Positions 56,758 to 64,000 of a stretch of 64,000 nucleotides of DNA are shown here, one piece after another; the stretch's first letter is position 1, and the number at the start of each line of letters is the position of its first letter. The notes beneath the pieces are model-generated. The model worked only from the letters and a program-made list of their open reading frames with translations, was not told the origin of the DNA and did not search any database. Both the position numbers and the translations under genes were made by a program. Source of the stretch: Gammaproteobacteria bacterium (GTDB lineage: Bacteria; Pseudomonadota; Gammaproteobacteria; Pseudomonadales; Pseudohongiellaceae); contig DUBM01000014.1 in NCBI GenBank assembly GCA_012960305.1, positions 434,001 to 498,000 on the forward strand. The letters run 5' to 3'.

Positions 56758-57966
56758 TTACAGCTCACTTGCCATACCAATATTTTCTGCATAAAGATCG
56801 GCTAAGATTTCTCGCCATTGGCCATACTGTTCTTCAACTGAACCGGTGAGAGTAATCGTGCGATCTTCGAGATTGATAACTTGAGGGGCTACTGCATTTT
56901 CTAAAGACTGACCAAGTTCTTCTAGAGCTTCCTGGTGAATCTTAGCTTCTGCTTGTTTATCGAATCCACTTTTAATTAGATAAGCACCCGCACTCGCAGC
57001 AATTGCGCCACCCGCTTGTGTAGCATAATTGCCACTGCTACTGGTCGCTGCTGCCAAACCGCCAACGACGGCAGCAGTACCGGCAATAAATCTTCGACGA
57101 GCTGAATCTCTAAGTTCTCGTAATTCGATTGTTTCAAAATAACTTTGCTCTCTCCAAGAATCATAAGGCACGCGCATTTGTCGTACATAGGTCGCATAAT
57201 AGTCTTGTACCGTATCAATAAACATAAAATCTCTTTCGCGAATATCCCGCACGCGATCAAGCAATGGATCAGTATCAGCCGGTAGTGACACTATTCGATA
57301 GTTACCTCGTCGATCCTGAGTCAGATACTGATCAAATAATTCGATTGAGAATCGCTGGGCAAACAAAATTTCTGAGATAGTTCGAATTTCAGTAATCTGC
57401 CCATCTGTCATGTTTTGCTGTCGGTAAACCAACAAATCATTGGCGATGTTGTTATAGATAACTTGGAAGGGGTCGTTCTGCTGCCGCTGGGTTGAGTCAT
57501 AGCTAAACTGACTGATGACTTCACTGTAAACTTTGGTATACCAAGCACGGCCGGTGGCATCAGAAACATTGACACGAATGCTCATCGATTCACCGTTGGA
57601 CTGAAGAATAGTTCCTTTTACTAATACATCCATGGGGCTGGAAGTGTTCGGCATCAGGCGAACGATTCCCCAGTTGCCAGAACGCTGAAGTGTTTCAGCC
57701 GTTAGATAAGGTGCGTAACGAGATTCTGCAATTCGAATCTCGTGATTCGTAGTCTCTTCTTCATTTCGTTTGATCTCGTCGATACCGGGATCAAAAGTAA
57801 AAACCCCTACATCGAGAAGTAAATCCTCGGGAACATCCTGACTATCAGAGACGATTGGTACGTAGCTTGTCGATTTAACAGTATGAGTTGCACAAGCACT
57901 GAAAAAAGTCGCAACTATCATAGCCAACATCGCGATACCAAACTGCTTAAAATATTGGGTCCTCAT
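56758..57966 (-). CDS. Putative lipoprotein with glycine-zipper segment
   Basis: A 402-residue protein. The signal peptide ends in the lipobox FFSACA. The mature part has VPEDLLLDVGVFTFDPGID and AESRYAPYLTAETLQRSGNWG, then DATGRAWYTKVYSEV. A glycine- and alanine-rich segment (FIAGTAAVVGGLAAATSSSG, then AGGAIAASAGAYLI, about residues 300-340) looks like a glycine zipper that could insert in a membrane. The end is helical (LYAENIGMASEL). No family recognised. It starts on the ATGA overlap with the Ser-rich gene and precedes the TPR gene by 63 bases. Confidence 0.65.
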   Translation of the reverse strand: MRTQYFKQFGIAMLAMIVATFFSACATHTVKSTSYVPIVSDSQDVPEDLLLDVGVFTFDPGIDEIKRNEEETTNHEIRIAESRYAPYLTAETLQRSGNWGIVRLMPNTSSPMDVLVKGTILQSNGESMSIRVNVSDATGRAWYTKVYSEVISQFSYDSTQRQQNDPFQVIYNNIANDLLVYRQQNMTDGQITEIRTISEILFAQRFSIELFDQYLTQDRRGNYRIVSLPADTDPLLDRVRDIRERDFMFIDTVQDYYATYVRQMRVPYDSWREQSYFETIELRELRDSARRRFIAGTAAVVGGLAAATSSSGNYATQAGGAIAASAGAYLIKSGFDKQAEAKIHQEALEELGQSLENAVAPQVINLEDRTITLTGSVEEQYGQWREILADLYAENIGMASEL

Positions 57967-59102
57967 TGGTCCTCACCTATGCCTGTATAGTTTCTGTACT
58001 CGTCCCAGAGCGCCTCACGCAATACTGGATCAGGCTCGCTCGTCGCGGCCTCTCTAAGTTGTCTTGCTACTACATCATCATCTCTGCCACCGGGTATATC
58101 TTCCGGTGGTGGAAAATTCTCCGGTGGGGGCGACGACGGAGCCCCACTGCTAATGGTTGGCATTGATTGCGCAACCCCAGCTGGAGCCCCTGCATCTTCC
58201 AATGTCTGCGGTTGATCTGCGGGGCTTCCACCACCGCCTCCACTAGCCCCGCCAATGGCAACACTGCCTGCAGCATTGCTTTCGTTCTGCGCACGTTCCC
58301 GTTCACTCAGTATAAAGCCATCAAATGCTTCATAGCCTTTTCGAAGTCGTTCATCGAGCACCGCTGCTCTCTCAGCAGCTGTCATCGCACCAGTATCTTG
58401 GCTAGTATTTCCAGACCTTGCGCCACTTAATACCCCAGAAGGCAATGTATCAAGGCTGTAATCCCCACTTGGCGCCGGTAAACTGTTGCCAGAAGATCTT
58501 GGTGCCCCACTACCTAAGTCTGCAGATGAACCATCTCGATTGCCATTTTCCACAGACTGCTGATCATCAGGGAAGCGGGATTGAGTTCCTGAATTCCGGC
58601 TTGGGCTGTCGCCTGCATTGTCCTGGTTTGAGTTACCTTGCTGGGAACCTGCTGACTGGGGAGCACCACCGGCCTGTGAGCGAGATTGAGATTCCTGCCC
58701 TGAACTTTGACCAACACTGGGGCTAGAGCTCGAACCTCCGGGCTGACTGCCACTCCCATTCGTGGACGCAGAACTGGCAGGGCTGGAACCTTGTTGTTGG
58801 CGGCCCTGTGCTGCGCCTGGTATTGCAGGCATTGCACTACTGGAGCTCTGACTACCACGGCTCGGAGAACCGCTTGACTGGGAACTTTGTGACGATTGCG
58901 AACTTCTTGAGCCCTGAGACTGGGAACTCGATGAACTCTGCTGAGAACTCGAAGAGCTTGAAGATGAGCTGGATGAAGGGCTCGGAGGCACTGGCGTACC
59001 GCTACTTGACGAGCTTTGAGATGTGGACTGGCAAGCCAGTAAAGCGGCACTCACACTCACAATTAAAAGTAATCGTACAAATGTTTTTGGCGTCTTAAAC
59101 AT
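57963..59102 (-). CDS. Ser/Gln/Gly-rich low-complexity lipoprotein
   Basis: From the ATG at 59102 about 379 residues (the ORF track begins at a TTG six codons earlier). The signal peptide ends in the lipobox ALLACQ. The next ~200 residues are almost pure Ser, Gln, Gly and Pro with runs of up to ten Ser, and contain no recognisable fold. Toward the end it becomes more ordered: SGAMTAAERAAVLDERLRKGYEAFDGFILSERERA and LREAATSEPDPVLREALWDEYRNY, likely helices. Such a chain could span the periplasm or peptidoglycan as a flexible tether. The gene overlaps the next by ATGA. The antisense and other-frame ORFs here are shadows of the repeats. Confidence 0.72.
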   Translation of the reverse strand: MFKTPKTFVRLLLIVSVSAALLACQSTSQSSSSSGTPVPPSPSSSSSSSSSSSQQSSSSSQSQGSRSSQSSQSSQSSGSPSRGSQSSSSAMPAIPGAAQGRQQQGSSPASSASTNGSGSQPGGSSSSPSVGQSSGQESQSRSQAGGAPQSAGSQQGNSNQDNAGDSPSRNSGTQSRFPDDQQSVENGNRDGSSADLGSGAPRSSGNSLPAPSGDYSLDTLPSGVLSGARSGNTSQDTGAMTAAERAAVLDERLRKGYEAFDGFILSERERAQNESNAAGSVAIGGASGGGGGSPADQPQTLEDAGAPAGVAQSMPTISSGAPSSPPPENFPPPEDIPGGRDDDVVARQLREAATSEPDPVLREALWDEYRNYTGIGEDQ

Positions 59103-59444
59103 AGCGTTATACCGGTCCAAAAATGCAATTCCTGATAGATTGAAGTGCTGCGTTTAGATGCACTTTTTATGGATTTTAGCGTACTTATCACGTTTTTACC
59201 GCAAGATAGGGACAAGACTACTAGTTGCGACGACTGCGAATATTAGCAATCTAGCAAAATACTTTTGCTGAACTATAAGGGAAGCAATGCGCATTCTCTT
59301 TCTAAATCTATACGAATTAAGTTCGCATTCCCGGCATCTAATTAGTGATAATTTTAAAAGTTGCGCGATGTAGTTCATAGCCCCTTAACCTTGGCTCAAT
59401 AGCAGATTAGACTACGCATCGATCGTACATCTTCGTCCTTACAA
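59103..59444. other. Intergenic region between two operon genes
   Basis: About 340 bases without a credible gene; the 60-residue ORF at 59196 has no ribosome binding site or family. It should hold the promoter of the Ser-rich gene cluster, but no clear -35/-10 pair was found. It is the longest gap in the 60.8-45.4 kb run, so the run may be more than one transcript. Confidence 0.45.
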
Positions 59445-60797
59445 TTAGTACCAATACCGAAAACGAAACTGCAGGTTATCTGATCTTACTCTTTTTCCAT
59501 CTTTCAACACCGGGCGAAAATGCGAATCCCTCAATACCCGGCGGACCTGCAACAATTGGCTTCGATTCGCATCGGTCTCTTCACTGAGAAGTCTAATATC
59601 ACGAACCACCCCATTTTCGGTAACGTCAAAAGCAAAGTCCGCAGAATCAAAATTTAATTCCGCACCGTCATTCAAGGCGGCATTTCTCGCAACTAGTTCA
59701 CCTATCTCACTGGCAAAAGTAGGTAGTGACTTTACCTGGCCGAAAAGTTGTTGAATTAATTCTGCGCCATTTTCCTGCTGTGACAGTAAATCCCAAGCTT
59801 CCTGATAATTCGTGGCCGCAGCTTGGCGATAGCGAAACATTAGGTGCCAGTCCCCTAAGTTAGTAACCGCTTCGGCAAATTCATAGGTACTGTCCGGAGC
59901 TGTTGAATAATATGTCGCTATTTCTGTGAGCGCGTCTTTACCAGCGTTAAAGCCGCGAGGACGTGAGCCCCCCCGCTGATTCAGAGATAAGCGTAGCCTT
60001 TCCAAATCTTCTACATACCGAGACTGGCTTGCTTCGACAGCGAGGTCTGGATTTAAGGAAACCAAATAGGCGGAGTTTGCGATGCTAAGTAAAAAATCCA
60101 CGAATCGTTCATCATTCTTACCAAAGTGTTTAATAACCATGCGAGCCCCGGTGAGAAAGAGCATTTGCGCAGCGGCTAGCCTGACACCAAGAGCATTGCC
60201 GTAGCCAATATGAAAGGCTTGAATATTCCAATGGCCTAATCTATCCAACTCCGAAATCATTCTCGGATCATCTAAGCCATAGGCTTTCTGATGAACATAA
60301 AACAGATAGTTATAAAATAAATCTGTTTTCCCCCAGTCCCCCACTGCCATGTGGCTTTCAATTAGACCCTCGATTAGCGGAATTTGTTCGGCTGTATGCA
60401 GCCCAGAATTAATTCGATTCACATGGATCGCACGATCGAACGAATTGATGGCTTCGAGGTGCTGGCCCTGTTGCTGTTGTAAATTTGCCAGCGAAGCTAA
60501 TAGCTCAACTAATCCGACATCCCAAACACCATTACCAGATTCGAGTTCAGTAACTGAATTGCTGTAAAGGTCAATCGATGCCATCCTGGCCCCGAACTCT
60601 GAATCGTCCTCTGGATTGCTGGGCTGGAAAGGCAGAGCCAACTGAGGTTCAGCATCGGGCTGCAGCAGTAATGGTGTTTCAACATACAACACTGCTGGCC
60701 GCGTCTGAGTTGCAACCTCGCTCTCAACCGCTGTAGTGTCAGAGGGGTCACTTTGCTGCGCCCATGCCCCACCATTGGCTAATAGCATGGCGGCCAC
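59445..60797 (-). CDS. TPR protein with TonB-like C-terminal segment
   Basis: A 450-residue exported protein. With the GTG start the N-terminus is MAAMLLANGGAWAQ; an in-frame ATT 21 bases upstream would give a better signal peptide (RSFGIVAAMLLANGGAWAQ). TPR-like helices are seen as LASLANLQQQQGQHLEAINSFDRA and AVTNLGDWHLMFRYRQAAATNYQEAW. The last ~80 residues (ADFAFDVTENGVVRDIRLLSEE, RVLRDSHFRPVLKDGKRVRSD) match the TonB C-terminal pattern used to contact partner proteins. First gene of the minus-strand run, more than 320 bases upstream of the next. Could link the ion-driven machine to an outer-membrane partner; this is inference. Confidence 0.7.
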   Translation of the reverse strand: MAAMLLANGGAWAQQSDPSDTTAVESEVATQTRPAVLYVETPLLLQPDAEPQLALPFQPSNPEDDSEFGARMASIDLYSNSVTELESGNGVWDVGLVELLASLANLQQQQGQHLEAINSFDRAIHVNRINSGLHTAEQIPLIEGLIESHMAVGDWGKTDLFYNYLFYVHQKAYGLDDPRMISELDRLGHWNIQAFHIGYGNALGVRLAAAQMLFLTGARMVIKHFGKNDERFVDFLLSIANSAYLVSLNPDLAVEASQSRYVEDLERLRLSLNQRGGSRPRGFNAGKDALTEIATYYSTAPDSTYEFAEAVTNLGDWHLMFRYRQAAATNYQEAWDLLSQQENGAELIQQLFGQVKSLPTFASEIGELVARNAALNDGAELNFDSADFAFDVTENGVVRDIRLLSEETDANRSQLLQVRRVLRDSHFRPVLKDGKRVRSDNLQFRFRYWY

Positions 60798-61171
60798 TAT
60801 CCCGAAGGATCTAATATTTGAGGGCCTAGTATTTATAGTGCAGTTACCCGTTAGTTAGTATGCGATTCAAACATTGACCTAGGACCAGCCTCACATTTGA
60901 TGAAGTTTTCCTTATTCACTTTGTTTTGTCTGCGTTGACCGGCCTTTCTTGCTCTGCCTGCTTTACTTTGCTCAATCAAAGAACGAGATGCCCGTAAAAT
61001 CGAGCGCTCAGTTATATCACCTGCCAATTTGGTGTGTAAACAATCCTGCCCCAATTATAACCGAAAGGTAATTTCTTACACGCTCTTCGAAGCTGTGTCA
61101 TGCGCTTAAAATCCCAATAGCAAGTAATCGGAGCTAAACCGCAGAAGTCTATTCGAAAGATTGCGCTGGTA
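60798..61171. other. Intergenic region between hyuA and the TPR gene
   Basis: About 370 bases, with a 67-residue Arg/Lys-rich ORF on the minus strand that I do not consider real. No remnant of a hydantoinase B gene, the usual partner of hyuA, was recognised in it. No terminator hairpin was identified after hyuA. Confidence 0.45.
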
Positions 61172-63193
61172 TTATTCGGCGGAAAATTTTTCTAACAATA
61201 AATTTCCCAACGAATCGATACTGACAGACCATGAAGGAGCAATATAAGTAGTGGCGGAATACTCACTAATTATTGCTGGCCCGACTATCTTCCGACCCTT
61301 CTCTAAGTCGCTCCTACTCAATATTAATACTTCCTCTGCACAACCATAGATCTTGCCTGTCTCTGAATTATTACAACTGTTTCCAGCCTGATGTGGCGGC
61401 AGCTTGACCTCAATGCTCTTAGCTTGCGCATGAACCCGAATATTCACCAGCTCCGTATCAAGATTTAATGCGTAACCGTACCGTTTTTCATGCAGAGCAT
61501 GGAATGCAGCTATAGCACTCCCGATAGTTTTCCATTCCACATTAAGGGTATACGTCTGACCTATGTAACGCAGATCAGCTGATAAGTGGAGTGACAGATT
61601 ACTAACGGATATTCCCTCCACTGATAGTTGTTCCCTAGCCAACTTTGCCAACTGTGCAAATTCCTCTTCTATGCTAGCAATATTTCCTTTGGCCCATCCC
61701 GTACCCATAAGCTTTGTACTTATTGTTTTAGAAAACTGCCGACCTTTTTTTGCTACAACCATGCCCAGCGCAGATAGCACTCCTCCATGAATGGGCACGA
61801 TAGCTCGATTCATTTGCATTGCTTCGGCTAGATCACAAACATGAAGACCACCTGCTCCACCAAAACTAATAAGTTCGAATTCATTAGGATCGTAACCACG
61901 GTTTACCGAAATCAATCGCAAAACCCCGGCCATATGCTCATTTACAATTTGCACAATTCCTAAAGCGGTCTCTTCAACAGAGAGATCAATTTTCTCGGCA
62001 AGTTTTAATATTGCATTTCTCGCATGACTTAAACTTAACTGAAGACCTCCTGCGAAAACGGCTCCAGGCAAGAGCCTGCCCAGCACCAAATTTGCATCAG
62101 TGACAGTAGCTTCGTCTCCGCCATGGTTATAACAAGCTGGACCTGGCTCAGCACCTGCGGACTTGGGACCAACTTGCAACATACCGCCATCATCAACATA
62201 GGCAATTGATCCGCCGCCAGCGCCGATTGTATGCATGTCAACCATAGGAACTGCGATGGGATAGCTGGCAATTCTTCCTTCGTTAGTCGTACTTATCTCG
62301 CCATCTAAAAGTGACACGTCAGTAGAGGTGCCTCCCATATCAAAACTTAGTAATTTTGTCCGCCCAGTTTGAACTCCTAAATAATGCACCGCGGTAAGAC
62401 CACCGGCGGGGCCAGACAGCAACAAATTGACCGCCCGTTCAGCTGCTGTACTCGCAGAAATTGTTTCCCCTGAAGATTGCATAATTTGTAGCGAGCAATT
62501 AGAAATCTGACTCTGCAATCGTGAAAGATAACCGCTAATAACAGGCCCAAGCGACGCATTTAGCCAGGTCGCGATTCCTCTTTCATATTCCTTATACTCC
62601 GGTAAAACCGCTGAAGATCGGCTCACGAAGAGAGTCGGATCGGCGGTTTTAATGGCGTGGTAAATTCTCTTTTCGAAGCTGTCATCGAGGAATGAGAACA
62701 ATAAATTAATAGCGACAGCTGCTGGCTTCAGCTGCTGAATCTGCTTTACTAGAGTATCTAGCTCAGTAGCATCAAAGGAATTTAAAACCGAACCGTCAGC
62801 GGCAAGCCTGCCATCGATCTCAAGACAGAGAGTAGGATCAACCGGCGGCGGAGCGGGTTCAAATTCCAGTTGATACAAACTTGGCCGGGTTTGTCGCGCC
62901 AACTGAAGTAAGTCAGCAAATCCTTTATTGGTAACGAAGATAGTCTTGGCGACCTTGCCCTCGAGCACCGCATTAGTCGCAACTGTGGAGCCATGGATAA
63001 TACTTAAGTCTCCTGCAGCCACTTCTTGCTCTAATTGCAAGTCTCGAATCCCATCGAGTATGGCTTGCTCAGGCGCCGAGGGTGTTGAAAGCGACTTATG
63101 GATTCGAAGCGATATTGACGTACCAATTTCGATTAAAACGAAATCAGTAAAAGTGCCACCTGCATCAATGCCTAAAATTTTTATCGAGGACAA
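61172..63193 (-). CDS. Hydantoinase A / 5-oxoprolinase alpha-type protein
   Basis: An ATP-dependent hydantoinase or oxoprolinase subunit of the ASKHA fold. The TTG at 63193 after GAAGAAG gives ~673 residues and the conserved start KILGIDAGGTFTDFVLIE. The ORF-track start at 63310 adds ~39 residues of hydrophobic translation outside the family. Other landmarks are IHGSTVATNAVLEGK, LLSGPAGGLTAVHYLG, LLSFDMGGTSTDVSL, DMHTIGAGGGSIAYVD, and GPKSAGAEPGPACYNHGG with ELISFGGAGGLHVCDLAE. The subunit partner HyuB is not adjacent on either side. The substrate is unknown. Divergent from mutM. Confidence 0.86.
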   Translation of the reverse strand: MSSIKILGIDAGGTFTDFVLIEIGTSISLRIHKSLSTPSAPEQAILDGIRDLQLEQEVAAGDLSIIHGSTVATNAVLEGKVAKTIFVTNKGFADLLQLARQTRPSLYQLEFEPAPPPVDPTLCLEIDGRLAADGSVLNSFDATELDTLVKQIQQLKPAAVAINLLFSFLDDSFEKRIYHAIKTADPTLFVSRSSAVLPEYKEYERGIATWLNASLGPVISGYLSRLQSQISNCSLQIMQSSGETISASTAAERAVNLLLSGPAGGLTAVHYLGVQTGRTKLLSFDMGGTSTDVSLLDGEISTTNEGRIASYPIAVPMVDMHTIGAGGGSIAYVDDGGMLQVGPKSAGAEPGPACYNHGGDEATVTDANLVLGRLLPGAVFAGGLQLSLSHARNAILKLAEKIDLSVEETALGIVQIVNEHMAGVLRLISVNRGYDPNEFELISFGGAGGLHVCDLAEAMQMNRAIVPIHGGVLSALGMVVAKKGRQFSKTISTKLMGTGWAKGNIASIEEEFAQLAKLAREQLSVEGISVSNLSLHLSADLRYIGQTYTLNVEWKTIGSAIAAFHALHEKRYGYALNLDTELVNIRVHAQAKSIEVKLPPHQAGNSCNNSETGKIYGCAEEVLILSRSDLEKGRKIVGPAIISEYSATTYIAPSWSVSIDSLGNLLLEKFSAE

Positions 63194-63338
63194 GTTAACT
63201 TCTTCAAGAATAATGAGAAAGAGAATGATTATAAAGTAATTCTGCAGATCGACTAGTAAGCTGAACATTAATCGCGGAGAATCCTTATTAAGCATTGTTT
63301 GAATCAACATCCTTTCTAATTAAAAAGTGGATTAACTG

Positions 63339-64000
63339 TTGCCTGAACTCCCTGAAGTTGAAACTATCCGTCGCGGAATACTCCCTCATATAAAAGGGAA
63401 AAAGGTATCCCGCGTTTTAGTTCGACAAAAACAATTAAGGTGGCCAATACCTTTATCCCTGAGTAAAGAATTACCAACACAACGAATATTGGCGGTTCGA
63501 CGGCGCGGAAAATACCTGTTAATTGAATCTGAAAATGGCAATCTGCTTATTCATCTCGGAATGTCAGGTAGTCTCCGTATCCTAAAAAAACAAATCCCAC
63601 CGGCTAAACATGATCACTTAGATATTTTATTCGACGACAACTCACTGCTGCGTTATACAGATCCTCGTCGATTTGGCTGCATACTTTGGCAACATGACAA
63701 CTTCGAAAGTCACCCGCTGATAAAGTCCATGGGTCCTGAACCGCTCGAAGATGGATTCAATGGCGGCCATCTTTATAAGCAGAGCAGAGGACGAAAAGCT
63801 CCGATAAAAACATTTATTATGGATGGAAAGATAGTTGTCGGTGTGGGAAACATTTATGCCAATGAATCACTGTTCATGGCAGGTATTAGTCCGAAGCGTG
63901 CAGCGGGGAAAATTTCTTTATTGAGTTACGAAGAATTGGCTTGTTGCATTAAGAAAATTTTAGCGACTGCGATTGGGGTTGGAGGAACAACTCTAAAAGA
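63339..64000 (+). CDS. mutM: Formamidopyrimidine-DNA glycosylase, N-terminal part (runs off window)
   Basis: Removes oxidised purines from DNA; the N-terminal Pro is the catalytic base. The TTG at 63339 starts PELPEVETIRRGI, the MutM signature, and was missed in the ORF track because the frame is open at the window end. LIHLGMSGSLRIL, YTDPRRFGCILW and GVGNIYANESLFMAGISP are all present, followed by the start of the C-terminal part before the zinc finger (VGGTTLK). About 220 codons are in the window, of the usual ~270. Divergent from hyuA, with about 145 bases between the two starts. Confidence 0.96.
   Translation, partial: MPELPEVETIRRGILPHIKGKKVSRVLVRQKQLRWPIPLSLSKELPTQRILAVRRRGKYLLIESENGNLLIHLGMSGSLRILKKQIPPAKHDHLDILFDDNSLLRYTDPRRFGCILWQHDNFESHPLIKSMGPEPLEDGFNGGHLYKQSRGRKAPIKTFIMDGKIVVGVGNIYANESLFMAGISPKRAAGKISLLSYEELACCIKKILATAIGVGGTTLK

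Noticed and set aside
58514-59050. 178-residue minus-strand ORF and plus-strand ORFs in the same place
   Set aside because: They are other-frame readings of the Ser-codon repeats of the lipoprotein gene.
45419-60797. Zorya-type anti-phage system
   Set aside because: A MotA-like protein and MotB-like helices are present, but no ZorC, ZorD or ZorE-like helicase or nuclease is seen.
60851-61054. 67-residue ORF as a HyuB remnant
   Set aside because: No HyuB motif such as the Gly-rich C-terminal segment could be matched.

Overview
This window looks like a gammaproteobacterial chromosome of moderate, slightly AT-leaning composition, probably a marine relative of Pseudomonadales/Cellvibrionales. 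The evidence is gene content and order. A block of lgt, thyA, folA, rppH, ptsP and a HAD hydrolase, and a lipopolysaccharide (LPS) core block waaF-waaC-waaG-waaP-kinase-carbamoyltransferase with waaA, hldE, an FAD oxidoreductase and an aldo/keto reductase nearby, both resemble the arrangement I recall from Pseudomonas aeruginosa. No tRNA, rRNA, insertion sequence, prophage or CRISPR array was recognised.

Layout. 0-16 kb: housekeeping genes (partial argA, folA, thyA, lgt, an NRDE/TANGO2 protein, carbonic anhydrase, ptsP, rppH, HAD phosphatase, gcvR, DNA polymerase II, slyD, a SutA-like mini-protein), interspersed with decayed genes (paiB-like, GNAT, imelysin-like, TraB/GumN). 16-22 kb: a DUF6164 protein, a well-structured candidate small RNA with its own promoter and terminator, a signal peptidase I, a redoxin with an in-frame UGA in a UxxC motif (candidate selenoprotein), a DUF5916 outer-membrane protein and a decayed ECF sigma factor. 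22-27 kb: gcvT-gcvH-gcvP. 27-28.5 kb: a small gene graveyard (membrane protein and MAPEG remnants) around a DUF1330 gene. 28.5-45.4 kb: pepQ, then LPS inner-core and lipid A functions. 45.4-60.8 kb: an almost uninterrupted minus-strand run of 13 envelope genes with no named system I can assign. 60.8-64 kb: an orphan hydantoinase A/5-oxoprolinase-type gene and the start of mutM.

The most interesting region is 45.4-60.8 kb. It encodes a MotA/TolQ/ExbB-type channel protein, two proteins that each join an ExbD/MotB-like transmembrane helix (shared FLDVxxCGFGA motif with an intramembrane Asp) to a coiled coil and a periplasmic von Willebrand A domain, a degenerate Hsp70/actin-fold protein with an FHA-like tail, a PEGA-repeat protein ending in a formylglycine-generating-enzyme (SUMF1-type) domain, a TPR membrane protein, a TPR protein with a TonB-like C-terminus, several lipoproteins (one extremely Ser-rich) and an M48 metalloprotease. 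Four- to eight-base overlaps between neighbours argue for translational coupling. My inference is an ion-driven envelope machine in which the VWA proteins replace the peptidoglycan-binding domain of MotB/ZorB. The second and third highlights are the UGA-containing redoxin with a SECIS-like hairpin and the ~230-nt structured RNA carrying a 13-nt perfect complement to the 16S rRNA 3' tail.

Decay is concentrated in accessory enzymes. Three genes (paiB-like, imelysin-like, GumN) carry only in-frame nonsense codons, whereas three others (GNAT, sigma factor, MAPEG) also have frameshifts, which suggests gene loss of different ages. All calls rest on reading the sequence and the ORF track; no database search was run.
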